A stretch of 64,000 nt of DNA from Naasia lichenicola (GCF_004801885.1 NZ_SSSM01000004.1:512001-576000), one strand, 5' to 3'; positions 17,407-26,268 are shown, numbered from the stretch's first letter. Notes: generated from the sequence alone by a model not told the origin. Program-made: numbers and translations.

Positions 17407-18348
17407 TCAGCTGACGTTGGCGGTGAGCCACTTGAAGGCGTCGACCGCGGCGCCGCCACCCGGGTGCAGCTCGAAGTGCAGGTGAGGACCGGTGGAGTCG
17501 CCCGTGTTGCCGAGCAGTCCGACGAAGTCGCCCGCCTTGACCGTCTGGCCCTCGACGACTCCGACCGAGCCGAACTGCATGTGGCCGTAGATGCTCGTGT
17601 ACATCTCGCCATCGATCTGGTGCTCGATGATCACGTGCACGCCGAGGCCGCCGCTCTGCTCGATGACGGTCTTGACGGTCCCGTCGGCGATCGCCACGAT
17701 GTCGGCGCCGTAGCCGCCGGTGAAGTCCGTGCCCTGGTGCATGGTCGAGCAGCCCGAGCACGGGGAGACGCGGTACCCGAAGCCATCGCTGACCGTGTGC
17801 TTGGCGACCGGCCAGACGACCGAGGGCGGGGCGGCGTCGCTGCCGTAGCCGTCGCGGCTGACCACCTCCGACTGGCCACCCGAGGCGGCGAGGACCTGAT
17901 CGGCGGTCGGCGAGAGAGTGCCGAGACGGTTCGAGCTGAGATCTGCGGAACTGAGCAACGCGTTCGCGGGCACCGAGGTGACGAGTGCCATCAGCGCCAC
18001 GGCGATCATCGTGAAGGCAGTGAATACGACCTGGGAGATGGTGCGGCGAGCAGCGTGGGGCTGTCTGCGACGGTCCGACGAAGCCGAGCCCTGGCCGGCG
18101 AGCGATCCCGCTGAGCGCGGTGCGCGGGCAGACGAAGAAGAGCTGCGGACCACGGATCCGCGGCTGTCCCGGCGACGCGATCCCCCGGATTCGAGCGACT
18201 CCCGGCGCTCCCTCAACTCGCGTCGAGAGGTCGCCTGTTCCGCCGCCTGATGCGCGGCTGGCGTGGAGAAGGTCGAACGGGAGCGGTGCAAGACGCGGGT
18301 GGTCCTCGGTGGAAACGGGCCCGTCGGGAGCGAGCGAATTGAGCCCAC
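17407..18348 (-). CDS. M23-family peptidase (core copy 2)
   Basis: A 313-residue paralogue of the preceding peptidase: basic N-terminus, a single membrane segment (VFTAFTMIAVALMALV), then a LytM domain with TMHQGTDFTGG (HxxxD), SIYGHMQFG and PHLHFEL. A CSGC pair precedes the HxxxD motif, as in the accessory copy at 4935. GTG start. It acts outside the membrane on peptidoglycan by family. The two core copies are not an operon because 308 bp with a palindrome separate them. Confidence 0.87.
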   Translation of the reverse strand: MGSIRSLPTGPFPPRTTRVLHRSRSTFSTPAAHQAAEQATSRRELRERRESLESGGSRRRDSRGSVVRSSSSSARAPRSAGSLAGQGSASSDRRRQPHAARRTISQVVFTAFTMIAVALMALVTSVPANALLSSADLSSNRLGTLSPTADQVLAASGGQSEVVSRDGYGSDAAPPSVVWPVAKHTVSDGFGYRVSPCSGCSTMHQGTDFTGGYGADIVAIADGTVKTVIEQSGGLGVHVIIEHQIDGEMYTSIYGHMQFGSVGVVEGQTVKAGDFVGLLGNTGDSTGPHLHFELHPGGGAAVDAFKWLTANVS

Positions 18349-18488
18349 AGAGCGAATTGCGAGCGATTACCTGGTTTACACGCTACGTGCCGTTCACCGA
18401 TCTGTCGACCCGAGTCCATGAATCGGGGGCGCGGCCGGGGGCGCCTCGCACGCAGCTTCGTCGAAGTGGACCGCCGGGAATCGAGCGG

Positions 18489-19319
18489 TCAGGGCAGCTC
18501 GCGGAGCACATCCACGAGAGGGTGGAGGGCGTCGGCGAGGCCCGATCCCGCCGCGAAGGTGAGCAGCCGATCAGGTCTGGTCTCCCCCGCTCCTCGCACG
18601 ATCGCACCCGCCTCGGCCGCGATGAGCGCGCCCGCCGCGAGGTCCCACGCGTTGAGGTAGCGCTCGTAGTAGCCGTCGTACCGACCGCTCGCCACATTGC
18701 AGAGATCGAGCGCGGCGGAGCCGATCCGGCGGATGTCGCGCACCTCCCTGCCGAGTCGGGTGAGAGTGGCGAGCTGCTCGTCGCGGGCGGCGAGGCTGTA
18801 GGAGAAGCCGGTGGCGATGAGCGCCCGGTCGAGAGGGATGCCGGTGTTGACGGCGAGTCGGCGATCGCCCAGCCAAGCGCCTCCACCGGCCGTCGCGGAG
18901 AAGAGCTCACCGTTCACCGGATTGAAGACGACCCCGGCCAGGGCGGTCCAGGTCTGCGGATCGGCGGCCGCGTCGGCGTTCGGACTCTGCACCGCCGCGA
19001 TGCTCACCGACCAGGCGGGGATGCCGTAGAGGTAGTTGACGGTGCCGTCGATGGGGTCGACGACCCAGGTGATCCCCGTGCTGCCCGCGGCGCCGCCCGA
19101 CTCCTCGCCGAGGAAGCCGTCGTTGGGACGCAGCGCCGACAGCCTCGCGCGGATGAGCGCCTCGGTGTCGCGATCCGCCTCCGTGACGACGTCGATGGGC
19201 GACGATTTCGTCGCCGCGACCTCGATCCCCTCCTGTCGGGACAGCGCGAGCGCGCCCGCCTCACGGGCGACGTCGATGGCGATGGCGAGCAGCTCGTCGG
19301 GCGAGGGGAGACCGGTCAT
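18489..19319 (-). CDS. Inositol monophosphatase family phosphatase
   Basis: Mg-dependent sugar/inositol phosphatase. The metal-binding motifs are GEESGG, WVVDPIDGTVNY (DPIDGT) and NAWDLAAG, in the standard order, and length (276) is normal. Substrate could be inositol phosphate, histidinol phosphate or a sugar phosphate. ATG 19319 is preferred to the extension at 19337. It stands alone between the M23 gene and a small membrane protein. Confidence 0.88.
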   Translation of the reverse strand: MTGLPSPDELLAIAIDVAREAGALALSRQEGIEVAATKSSPIDVVTEADRDTEALIRARLSALRPNDGFLGEESGGAAGSTGITWVVDPIDGTVNYLYGIPAWSVSIAAVQSPNADAAADPQTWTALAGVVFNPVNGELFSATAGGGAWLGDRRLAVNTGIPLDRALIATGFSYSLAARDEQLATLTRLGREVRDIRRIGSAALDLCNVASGRYDGYYERYLNAWDLAAGALIAAEAGAIVRGAGETRPDRLLTFAAGSGLADALHPLVDVLRELP

Positions 19320-19386
19320 GGCCCCAGTCAAGCGCACGGCCGACGGCCCCCGCTTCCCATCGCCGGCAACTGAGCCCGCGTGACGA

Positions 19387-19902
19387 CTACCGCTGCGGTT
19401 CGAGCTCTGCCGTCGGGAAGGTGGCGCGCTCGGCGAAGGCGTCCTGCAGGGCGCGGATCAGGGGCAGGATACCCGCCGCGACAGCGAGCACGATCGGCAC
19501 CGCTGCCAGGTCGTAACCGGTTCCCGACACGGCGAGCAGGAGCGAGTTGAGGTCGAGAGGCTGCTGTTCCGGCGCCAGGCCGGCGAGCGCGCCGCCGAGC
19601 GCGTACAGGCCCGCTGCGATGCCGGCGGTGACGCCTGCCGCGAGCAGGAGCGCCATGCTGCGAGATGTCACGGCTCGAGCGGTCAGCTCCGTGCGCACTC
19701 CGCCGACCAGCACTCCGAGCGATGCTCCGAACGCCACGAGGATGGCGGTCCGATTGGCCACGAGCAGCAGCCCGTAGCCGGGTGCGGTCGGACCGTCGGC
19801 CAGAGCGGCGAACGCGAGCCCGTAGAGCAGGACGTCCAGAAGCGCGACGACGGCCGCGACGATCAGCAGGATCGTGGACGGTGCAGGACGCGATTTCGGC
19901 AT
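19387..19902 (-). CDS. Four-helix membrane protein, unknown
   Basis: A 171-residue protein with four hydrophobic segments (about 10-32, 45-65, 82-106, 131-150) and no recognised motif. The start ATG follows TACCGT by six bases, so the mRNA is probably leaderless. Function unknown. Confidence 0.7.
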   Translation of the reverse strand: MPKSRPAPSTILLIVAAVVALLDVLLYGLAFAALADGPTAPGYGLLLVANRTAILVAFGASLGVLVGGVRTELTARAVTSRSMALLLAAGVTAGIAAGLYALGGALAGLAPEQQPLDLNSLLLAVSGTGYDLAAVPIVLAVAAGILPLIRALQDAFAERATFPTAELEPQR

Positions 19903-19966
19903 GACTGCACGGTACGAGGCGCGCCGATCTGCCGAGTAGACCCTCTTCGGGGCGGTGACGATCGCG

Positions 19967-20539
19967 TCAGGACCGGCCCGCGTCGTCTCCGCGATCCTGC
20001 TGCCGCTCGCGGAAGGCGATCATGTTGACGCGATTCGAGCAGCGCACGGAGCAGAACCGCTTGGATCCGTTGCGGGAGAGATCCATGAGCAGGCCGTCGC
20101 AGTCATCGGCCGCGCAGACGCGCATTCGTGCCACTGCGTCCATCCGGACGACCTCCGAGAGGGCGAGGGCCGCCTCGACACTCATCCGCTCGGCGAGGGG
20201 AGCGTCCGGCGAAGTGGCATGCAGGTGCCAGTCGAGTCCGTCATGCCGGACGAGGAAGGGCAGCGCATTGGCCTCCCGGAGCATCTCGTTGATCCGCTCG
20301 ACAAGGGGCTCACCGTCCAGCGACCAGACCGCGCGGATGCGCTGGCGGAAGCGGAGCACATCGTCGAGCTCCCGCTGGTCTCCGTCGATGCGTCCGGAGT
20401 ACAGGGCGCGGGTCACGAGCTCGACCAGGGCCTCGGGGGTCGGGAGCTCGTCCGTGCCAGTGCGAGACGCCGATGGGGTGGTGTTGGCGAGGTCGGTGAA
20501 GAAGTCGAGCGCCGTCATCGTGTCAGGGGCTAAAAGCAA
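19967..20539 (-). CDS. CGNR zinc-finger regulator
   Basis: An ABATE-type N-terminal domain (1-120) precedes a C-terminal CGNR-type zinc finger: C-AADD-C ... FCSVRCSNRVN. The signature tetrapeptide is changed to CSNR, though the four cysteines remain. TTG 20539 has AAGGAG five bases upstream and is preferred; ATG 20518 is an alternative. It is divergent from the EamA transporter at 20647, which it probably regulates. Confidence 0.82.
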   Translation of the reverse strand: MLLAPDTMTALDFFTDLANTTPSASRTGTDELPTPEALVELVTRALYSGRIDGDQRELDDVLRFRQRIRAVWSLDGEPLVERINEMLREANALPFLVRHDGLDWHLHATSPDAPLAERMSVEAALALSEVVRMDAVARMRVCAADDCDGLLMDLSRNGSKRFCSVRCSNRVNMIAFRERQQDRGDDAGRS

Positions 20540-20646
20540 TTTGACTCCTTATCGCGAAGCTCATACCGTGAGGAGCAACACGGCAATTAGACCATGACGC
20601 GGATGTACCCCGCTCGGCCGCCTGCCCACGAGCGAAGGAGCATCGG

Positions 20647-21618
20647 ATGAAGCGATCGGGAGCACTCGGGCTGGTCATCGCGATCACCAGCACGCTCGGC
20701 TTCAGCACCTCGGGCACGCTGGCGAAGCCGCTGCTCGAGACCGGCTGGTCGCCGGCCGCCGTCGTCGTGCTCCGCGCGCTGCTTGGCGGCCTCATCCTGC
20801 TCCCCTTCGCGATTCGCGCACTCAAGGGGAACTGGCGGACAGCATGGACCGGTCGCTGGCGCATCCTCGGCATGGGCGCGGCCGGCGTCGCAGGAACCCA
20901 GCTGCTCTACTTCACCGCGCTCCAGACCGTGGCGGTCTCCACGACCCTGCTCATCGAGTTCCTCTCCCCCGTCCTCCTCGTGCTCGTGGCATGGGTCCTC
21001 AGCCGTCGGGTGCCCGCGCGCCCCGTGCTGCTCGGATCGCTGCTGGCCATCGGCGGCCTCGTCCTCGTGATCGGACCGGGCGCGCTCGTCGCGCCCGACC
21101 TGCGCGGCGTGGTCTGCGCCTTCGGAGCGATGGTCGGCTGCGCCGTCTACTTCGTCGTGGCGGCGCGCGATGCACGGGGACTGCCCTCGATCGCGCTCGC
21201 CTCGTTCGGTCTGCTCCTCGGCGCCATCGTGCTCGCGCCCTTCGCGATGCTCGGCGTGTTCCCGGTCGCGATCAGCTCGGCGGACGTCGTGGTCTGGGGG
21301 ATGGCGGCTCCCTGGTGGGCGCCGGTGATCCTCGTCGCGATCATCCCGACCGCTTTCGCCTACGTCGCCGGCATCACCGGGACGCAGCTCCTCGGCTCGC
21401 GGATCGGCTCCTTCGTCGGACTGCTCGAGGTGGTGTTCGCCTCCGCCCTCGCCTGGCTGTTCCTCGGGCAGGCCCTCACCGCGGTGCAGCTGCTCGGCGG
21501 GGCGGTGCTCGTCGCCGGCATCATCGCCGTGCGTGCGGGCGCGGATCGGCGGCTCGTCGCCGAGATAGCGACGGTCGACGAGCTCGCTCGGCGCGAGCTG
21601 CCCATTTCTGCCGCCTGA
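20647..21618 (+). CDS. EamA/DMT-family transporter
   Basis: A 323-residue drug/metabolite transporter with ten predicted helices in two repeated halves, from AITSTLGFSTSGTLAKPLL to LLGGAVLVAGIIAVRAG. Substrate (amino acid, nucleobase or drug) cannot be told. GAAGGAG precedes the ATG. The final codons (ELPISAA) lie inside the left arm of a family B palindrome, so the terminator-like element is partly coding. Confidence 0.85.
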   Translation: MKRSGALGLVIAITSTLGFSTSGTLAKPLLETGWSPAAVVVLRALLGGLILLPFAIRALKGNWRTAWTGRWRILGMGAAGVAGTQLLYFTALQTVAVSTTLLIEFLSPVLLVLVAWVLSRRVPARPVLLGSLLAIGGLVLVIGPGALVAPDLRGVVCAFGAMVGCAVYFVVAARDARGLPSIALASFGLLLGAIVLAPFAMLGVFPVAISSADVVVWGMAAPWWAPVILVAIIPTAFAYVAGITGTQLLGSRIGSFVGLLEVVFASALAWLFLGQALTAVQLLGGAVLVAGIIAVRAGADRRLVAEIATVDELARRELPISAA

Positions 21619-21650
21619 AACGCACGTCGAGCAGCAGAACTGGGCACCTC
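21595..21650. repeat. Family B palindrome, copy 1 (overlaps stop codon)
   Basis: Left arm 21595-21614 and right arm 21631-21650 pair over about 17 of 20 positions, core GCCCA(G/T)TTCTGC with GCAGAACTGGGC. The left arm contains the last codons and nearly the stop of the EamA gene. Other copies are at 40802 and 54412. Confidence 0.75.
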
Positions 21651-21667
21651 AGCTGCGACCGGCCGCA

Positions 21668-21707
21668 AACGACAGAACGCCGCCCTGATGGGCGGCGTTC
21701 TGTCGTT
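21668..21707 (-). terminator. Terminator after tRNA-Tyr
   Basis: A perfect 18-bp stem (21668-21685 with 21690-21707) around a 4-base loop, one base past the tRNA 3' end; the minus strand continues GTCGTTTGC. Strong Rho-independent-type hairpin that may also stop the convergent EamA transcript. Confidence 0.85.
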
Positions 21708-21708
21708 G

Positions 21709-21790
21709 TGGCGAGTGAGGGATTCGAACCCCCGAAGGCTACGCCGGCTGATTTACAGTCAGATCCCTTTGGCCACTTGGGTAACTCGCC
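21709..21790 (-). tRNA. tRNA-Tyr (GUA)
   Basis: An 82-base type II tRNA with a long variable arm. Acceptor GGCGAGT pairs with ACTCGCC, the anticodon loop CTGTAAA gives GTA, and the T-arm GGGGG-TTCGAAT-CCC is followed by discriminator A. No CCA is encoded. Confidence 0.95.
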
Positions 21791-21907
21791 TGGCTGCTCC
21801 GGCCAGATCGTACGATCGGACCGGAGGCGCGGATCAAGGATACGGGAGCACGCGGGCGCGACGAAATCGCGCGAATCACGGTTTGGTTGCGCTCCTAGAC
21901 TCGAGCC

Positions 21908-22396
21908 ATGGCAGATTCATCGTTCGACATCGTCAGCAAGGTCGACAAGATGGAGGCGGACAACGCCCTCAACCAGGCCCACAAAGAGGTCGAGCAGCGC
22001 TACGACTTCAAGAACATCGGCGCATCCATCGAGTGGAGCGGCGAGAAGATCCTCATGAAGGCGAACTCGGAGGAGCGCGTCAAGGCGATCCTCGACGTCT
22101 TCGAGTCGAAGCTCATCAAGCGCGGCATCTCACTCAAGAGCCTCGACGCGGGTGAGCCATACGCGAGCGGCAAGGAGTACCGCCTCGAGGCGACGCTCAA
22201 GAACGGCATCGAGCAGGACCAGGCCAAGAAGATCGGCAAGATCATCCGCGACGAGGCGCCGAAGTCGGTCAAGAGCCAGATCCAGGGCGACGAGCTGCGC
22301 GTGCAGTCGAAGAGTCGCGACGACCTCCAGGAGACGATCGCGCTGCTCAAGCGCTCCGACCTGGACATCGACATCCAGTTCCTCAACTTCCGCTGA
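21908..22396 (+). CDS. YajQ-family nucleotide-binding protein
   Basis: A 162-residue protein matching YajQ throughout: [18 protein letters not shown] at the N-terminus, QRYDFKN, and [16 protein letters not shown] at the C-terminus. Members bind nucleic acids or cyclic-di-GMP; the role in actinobacteria is not settled. TAGACT (21896-21901) stands six bases before the ATG, so the transcript is probably leaderless. Confidence 0.93.
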   Translation: MADSSFDIVSKVDKMEADNALNQAHKEVEQRYDFKNIGASIEWSGEKILMKANSEERVKAILDVFESKLIKRGISLKSLDAGEPYASGKEYRLEATLKNGIEQDQAKKIGKIIRDEAPKSVKSQIQGDELRVQSKSRDDLQETIALLKRSDLDIDIQFLNFR

Positions 22397-22407
22397 TCAC
22401 GAAGCGT

Positions 22408-22464
22408 CGAATTGCCACCTTTGGCTCTGTGAACCGCGGTTTGAGAGCCAATAGTGGCAATTCG
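22408..22464. repeat. Family A palindrome, copy 1
   Basis: CGAATTGCCACCTTTGGCTCT pairs with AGAGCCAATAGTGGCAATTCG (19 of 21) and the loop itself contains the palindrome AACCGCGGTT. It lies 12 bp after yajQ, before the GNAT gene. Related to 35601-35658. Confidence 0.85.
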
Positions 22465-22473
22465 GCCTCGGAC

Positions 22474-22920
22474 GTGGTGTTGCGTGCGGCCACGGCGGGT
22501 GATGCCGACGCGATGCGGGCGCTCGCGCATGCGGCATATGAGATGTACGTCGAGCGGATCGGACGTGCGCCCGCCCCGATGGGCGCGGACTACGACGAGG
22601 TCGCAGCGTCGGGAACGGCCACCCTGGCGTGGAACGGGCCGACACTGGCGGGGATGCTCGTCGCCGAGCTCGCGGAAGACGCCCTCCTCATCGAGAACCT
22701 TGCCGTCGAACCCCGCTATCAGGGGACCGGATTGGGGAGCCGATTGCTCGAGCAGGCCGAGCACCTCGCCCATGAGCAGGGGCGATCCCGGGTCCGCCTC
22801 TACACGAATGAGGCGATGACGGAGAACCTTACGTTCTACCCGCGCCGGGGCTACGTCGAATATGACCGCCGCGAGGAGCACGGCTTCCGCCGCGTCTACT
22901 TCGAGAAGCGCCTCACATGA
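22474..22920 (+). CDS. GNAT-family N-acetyltransferase
   Basis: About 148 residues with the GNAT fold: acetyl-CoA loop VEPRYQGTGLGSRLLEQAE (Q/RxxGxG/A) and C-terminal FYPRRGYVEYDRRE. Substrate unknown. The frame extends to 22429 inside the preceding palindrome; GTG 22474, just after that hairpin, is the more reasonable start. It ends at the first base of a 26-bp inverted repeat. Confidence 0.83.
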   Translation: MVLRAATAGDADAMRALAHAAYEMYVERIGRAPAPMGADYDEVAASGTATLAWNGPTLAGMLVAELAEDALLIENLAVEPRYQGTGLGSRLLEQAEHLAHEQGRSRVRLYTNEAMTENLTFYPRRGYVEYDRREEHGFRRVYFEKRLT

Positions 22921-22982
22921 ATCGAGATGCCACTTTCCGTCCCTATGACGACTGAATAGGAACGGAAAGTGGCATCTCGATT
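22920..22982. repeat. 26-bp near-perfect inverted repeat (family E), bidirectional terminator candidate
   Basis: Arms 22920-22945 and 22957-22982 pair at 25 of 26 positions with an 11-base loop. It occupies the whole junction between the converging GNAT and ferredoxin-reductase genes, sharing GCCACTTTC with family A arms. Confidence 0.85.
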
Positions 22983-22985
22983 CGG

Positions 22986-24344
22986 CTAGGCGCGGGAGAT
23001 GGCGGTCATCTCCTCGCGCGGAACGACCTTGATCCGGGTGCGGCCGACCGCCTCGCCCAGGGCGAGCTCGTGCGCATCGAGCGCGTGCCAGCCATCGACG
23101 GTCGTGAACTGCACGCCGCGGCTCGCGAGCAGGGCGGGCACGGACGCCTCGTCGGGATGCTCGGGCGTCCACCAGTCGGCCTGGCTGCGCAGCACGTGCC
23201 CGACCGTCTCCATCGCGTCGCTCTTGGTGTGGCCGATCAGCCCGACCGGGCCGCGCTTGATCCATCCCGTCGTGAAGACGCCGGGCATGATCTCGTCGCC
23301 GTCCAGGACCTGACCCTCACGGTTGGGCACGACGCCGCGCGCCGAATCGAACGGCAGGCCCTCGAGTGGTGAGCCGTAGTAGCCCACGGCCCGATAGAGC
23401 GCCTGGACCGGTACCTCGCGGAACTCGCCGGTCCCCCGTACGCCGCCCTCGCCGTCGGGCTCGGTGCGCTCCCAGCGGAAGCCGACGACCCTGCCGTCCT
23501 CGCCGAGCACCTCGTGCGGCCTCGCGTAGAAGTGCAGGTGGAGGCGACGACTGGCCTTCCCGGTCTCGCGCTGGCGCCACTGGTTCAGCACCTTGTCGAT
23601 GACCATGACCTGCTTGTTCGTCGCGATCGCGGTCTTCGACGCCTCGTCGTACTCGAAGTCCTCGTCGTGCAGGATCATGTCCACGTCGCGCAGCTCGCCG
23701 AGCTCGCGCAGCTCGAGCGGGGTGAACTTCACCTGCATCGGACCTCGACGTCCGAAGACGTGCACATCCGTGACGGGCGACGACTTCAGGCCCTCTTCGA
23801 CGTTGGCGGGGATCTCGGTGGGCATCAGGTCCTCGGGATGCTTCACGAGCATGCGCGCCACGTCGAGCGCGACGTTGCCGTTGCCGATGACGGCAATCCC
23901 CTGGGCCTCCAGCGGCCAGGTGCGCGGCACGTCGGGGTGCCCGTCGAACCAGCTGACGAACTCCGCCGCCCCGTAGGAGCCTTCGAGGTCGATGCCGGGG
24001 ATGACCAGCGGGGCGTCGAGGATCGATCCCGTCGAGAAGATGACCGCGTTGTAGTGCTTCTTGAGGTCCTCGAGGGTGATGTCGGTGCCGTAGTCGACGT
24101 TGCCGAAGAGGCGGATGTCGCCGCGGTCGAGCACGTCGCGCAGCGCGGAGATGATGCCCTTGATGCGCGGGTGATCGGGGGCGACCCCGTAGCGGACGAG
24201 CCCGTATGGCGCGGGCAGGCGCTCGAACAGGTCGATGGAGAGGTCGAAGGCCTTCTCCGCCTTGATGGCGAGATCCGCGGCGTAGATGCCTGCGGGTCCC
24301 GCACCGACGATGGCCAGCCGGAGCTTGGTCATGGATGTGCTCAT
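22986..24344 (-). CDS. fprA: Ferredoxin--NADP+ reductase, FprA type
   Basis: Flavoprotein passing electrons between NADPH and ferredoxin. FAD-binding GAGPAGIYAAD begins at residue 14; NADP-binding GNGNVALDVARML is central; the adrenodoxin-reductase-type stretches LPAPYGLVRYGVAPDHPRIK and TGWIKRGPVGLIGH are present. Length 452 is usual for mycobacterial FprA. It may feed ferredoxin-dependent monooxygenases or desaturases. The next gene on this strand upstream is unrelated sequence of the promoter region before polyprenyl synthase. Confidence 0.9.
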   Translation of the reverse strand: MSTSMTKLRLAIVGAGPAGIYAADLAIKAEKAFDLSIDLFERLPAPYGLVRYGVAPDHPRIKGIISALRDVLDRGDIRLFGNVDYGTDITLEDLKKHYNAVIFSTGSILDAPLVIPGIDLEGSYGAAEFVSWFDGHPDVPRTWPLEAQGIAVIGNGNVALDVARMLVKHPEDLMPTEIPANVEEGLKSSPVTDVHVFGRRGPMQVKFTPLELRELGELRDVDMILHDEDFEYDEASKTAIATNKQVMVIDKVLNQWRQRETGKASRRLHLHFYARPHEVLGEDGRVVGFRWERTEPDGEGGVRGTGEFREVPVQALYRAVGYYGSPLEGLPFDSARGVVPNREGQVLDGDEIMPGVFTTGWIKRGPVGLIGHTKSDAMETVGHVLRSQADWWTPEHPDEASVPALLASRGVQFTTVDGWHALDAHELALGEAVGRTRIKVVPREEMTAISRA

Positions 24345-24414
24345 TTCGAAGGGTGGACGGTGTCCGGAGAGGACCTGTCGGACGGAAGGACGGGTGCCGG
24401 CGGCGAGCCGACGA

Positions 24415-25473
24415 TCAGCTGGAGCGTTCGACCATCACGTCGGCGAACCGGGTCAGCGCGCTCTTCACACTGCCGTCGGGCAGCGGAGCGAGAGCGGCCA
24501 CCGCGTTCTCGGCATGCCGATGCGCTTCGGAGATGGTGATGGCGGTGACCTCGTGCTCCCGCAGCTCCTCGATCGCGAGCGACAGCTCGGGCGAGTCGTC
24601 GACGCCGAGGTTGCGGTCGATGCGATCGAGCAGCCGGGCCGCGGACGGGTCGGTCAGAGCGTGCTGGCGCAGATACAGCAGCGGCAGCGTGGGCACGCCG
24701 GCGCGCAGGTCGGTGCCGGCCTGCTTGCCGGTCTCCTCGATGTGCGGGGAGAGGTCGATGACGTCGTCGACGAGCTGGAACGCGACGCCGATGGAGAGGC
24801 CGAACTCGACCACGGCGGTGTCGGCGCCGGCCGGAGCGTTGCCGAAGATGGCGCCGAACTCGGCGGCGGCCGCGATCAGCGAGCCGGTCTTGTCGCGGAG
24901 CACGTCGATGTAGTGCTCGACCGGGTCGTCCTCGGGCTGGGGGCCGACGGTCTCGTGCAGCTGGCCGAGGACGAGTCGCTCGAAGGTGTCGGCCTGCAGG
25001 CGGATGGCGCGCTCACCGAGCGAGGCGATCAGCTTGCTGGCGCGGGCGAACAGCAGGTCGCCGGTGAGGATGGCGACCGAGTTGCCCCAGACCGCCTGCG
25101 CGGTCGGGACGCCGCGACGGCGCTCCGCCTCGTCCATGACGTCGTCGTGGTACAGCGAGGCCAGGTGGGTGATCTCGACGGCCTCGGCCGCGGTCAGCAC
25201 CCTCTCGTTGATGCCATCGCCGAGCTGCGCCGTGAGCAGGGTGAGCAGCGGACGCACCCGCTTGCCGCCCGCCGACAATAGGTAGCGCGAGGTCGTGTCC
25301 GCGACGCCGTCGCTGAACGAGATCTCGCGCAGCAGGCCCGCCTCGACCTGCTCGAGCCCACGCTCGACTGCGGCGACGGTCCGCCGATCGGCCGAGGAGG
25401 CGAAGATCCGCTCGGTGAGGCCGAACTGCGACGAGAGGGCCTTGCTCCTCCGCGCGACGGGGGCGGGGCTCAT
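24415..25473 (-). CDS. Polyprenyl diphosphate synthase
   Basis: Long-chain trans-prenyltransferase that makes the isoprenoid side chain of menaquinone from IPP and an allylic primer. The first Asp-rich motif is LYHDDVMDEAERRR and the second is QLVDDVIDLSP, with GGKRVRPLL upstream. ATG 25473 overlaps the menG stop (ATGA), so the frame reaching 26103 is an artefact. Pairing with menG supports a menaquinone role; an HepT/IspB-like chain length cannot be read from sequence with certainty. Confidence 0.92.
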   Translation of the reverse strand: MSPAPVARRSKALSSQFGLTERIFASSADRRTVAAVERGLEQVEAGLLREISFSDGVADTTSRYLLSAGGKRVRPLLTLLTAQLGDGINERVLTAAEAVEITHLASLYHDDVMDEAERRRGVPTAQAVWGNSVAILTGDLLFARASKLIASLGERAIRLQADTFERLVLGQLHETVGPQPEDDPVEHYIDVLRDKTGSLIAAAAEFGAIFGNAPAGADTAVVEFGLSIGVAFQLVDDVIDLSPHIEETGKQAGTDLRAGVPTLPLLYLRQHALTDPSAARLLDRIDRNLGVDDSPELSLAIEELREHEVTAITISEAHRHAENAVAALAPLPDGSVKSALTRFADVMVERSS

Positions 25474-26216
25474 GCTCCGGATCCGGTCGAGGCGGCGCCG
25501 CCGGGAAGGGAGTCGAGCGGTCGGACTCCGCGATGCAGCGCGACGGTGCCGAAGGTGAGGTTGCGGTGCGCCACCTGGGCGAATCCCGCGTCCCGGAGCC
25601 AGGACGACAGCGTCGCCTGGTCGGGCCAGCCCTGGATGGACTCGTTGAGGTAGTCGTAGGCGGGCGCGTTGGAGCTCGTGAACTTGGACACCAGCGGCAG
25701 CACCGTCTCGAGGTAGATCCGATAGCCGAGCTTGATCAGCGGCACGGGCGGAGTGGAGAACTCGCAGATCACGATGCGACCGCCCGGTCGAGTCACCCGG
25801 AACAGCTCGGCGAGCGCCGTCTTGGGATCCTCGACGTTGCGCAGGCCGAACGAGATGGTGACCGCATCGAAGCTGGCGTCGGGGAAGGGCAGCGCCATGG
25901 CGTCGGCGAAGACGAAGCGGATGCGCGGATTGTCGATGTGCCGTCGGCGGCCCACCTCGAGCATGCCCTGAGAGAAGTCGGCGGCGGTGACGTGCGCGCC
26001 GGATCGGGCGAGGGACTCGCTCGAGGTTCCGGTGCCGGCGGCGAGATCGAGGATGTGCTCGCCGATGCGAGGAGACACCGCCCGGGTCGTCGCGGCGCGC
26101 CACAGTGCGTCGTTGCCGACCGAGAGGACCGCGTTCGTGCGGTCGTATCGCGTAGACACCGCGTCGAACATCGCGGCGACGTCGGCGGGCTTCTTGCTGA
26201 GGTCGGCCCTGCTCAC
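25470..26216 (-). CDS. menG: Demethylmenaquinone methyltransferase
   Basis: SAM-dependent C-methylation, the last step of menaquinone synthesis. Motif I is LDLAAGTGTSSESLA; UbiE/MenG signatures are MFDAVSTRYDRTNAVLS and ISFGLRNVEDPKTAL. TAGAAT (26224-26229) lies seven bases before GTG 26216 but only one before ATG 26222, so GTG 26216 is the likelier start of a leaderless message. It overlaps the polyprenyl synthase gene by four bases and is divergent from menF. Confidence 0.92.
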   Translation of the reverse strand: MSRADLSKKPADVAAMFDAVSTRYDRTNAVLSVGNDALWRAATTRAVSPRIGEHILDLAAGTGTSSESLARSGAHVTAADFSQGMLEVGRRRHIDNPRIRFVFADAMALPFPDASFDAVTISFGLRNVEDPKTALAELFRVTRPGGRIVICEFSTPPVPLIKLGYRIYLETVLPLVSKFTSSNAPAYDYLNESIQGWPDQATLSSWLRDAGFAQVAHRNLTFGTVALHRGVRPLDSLPGGAASTGSGA

Positions 26217-26236
26217 GCGCATGATTCTAGCTTCAC

Positions 26237-26268
26237 AGACGCTGCCTGACGGTTGACCGTCAGCGTCT
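26237..26268. promoter_or_regulatory. Palindrome between menG and menF
   Basis: TGACGGT (26247-26253) and ACCGTCA (26256-26262) are perfect inverted halves, flanked by AGACGC and GCGTCT. The 103-bp divergent gap places it just upstream of the menG -10 box, so it is a candidate operator coordinating the two arms of the quinone pathway. Confidence 0.4.

Noticed and set aside
24415-26103. Extended polyprenyl synthase starting inside menG
   Set aside because: The added 210 residues are Arg-rich shadow translation; ATG 25473 overlaps the menG stop and fits the family.
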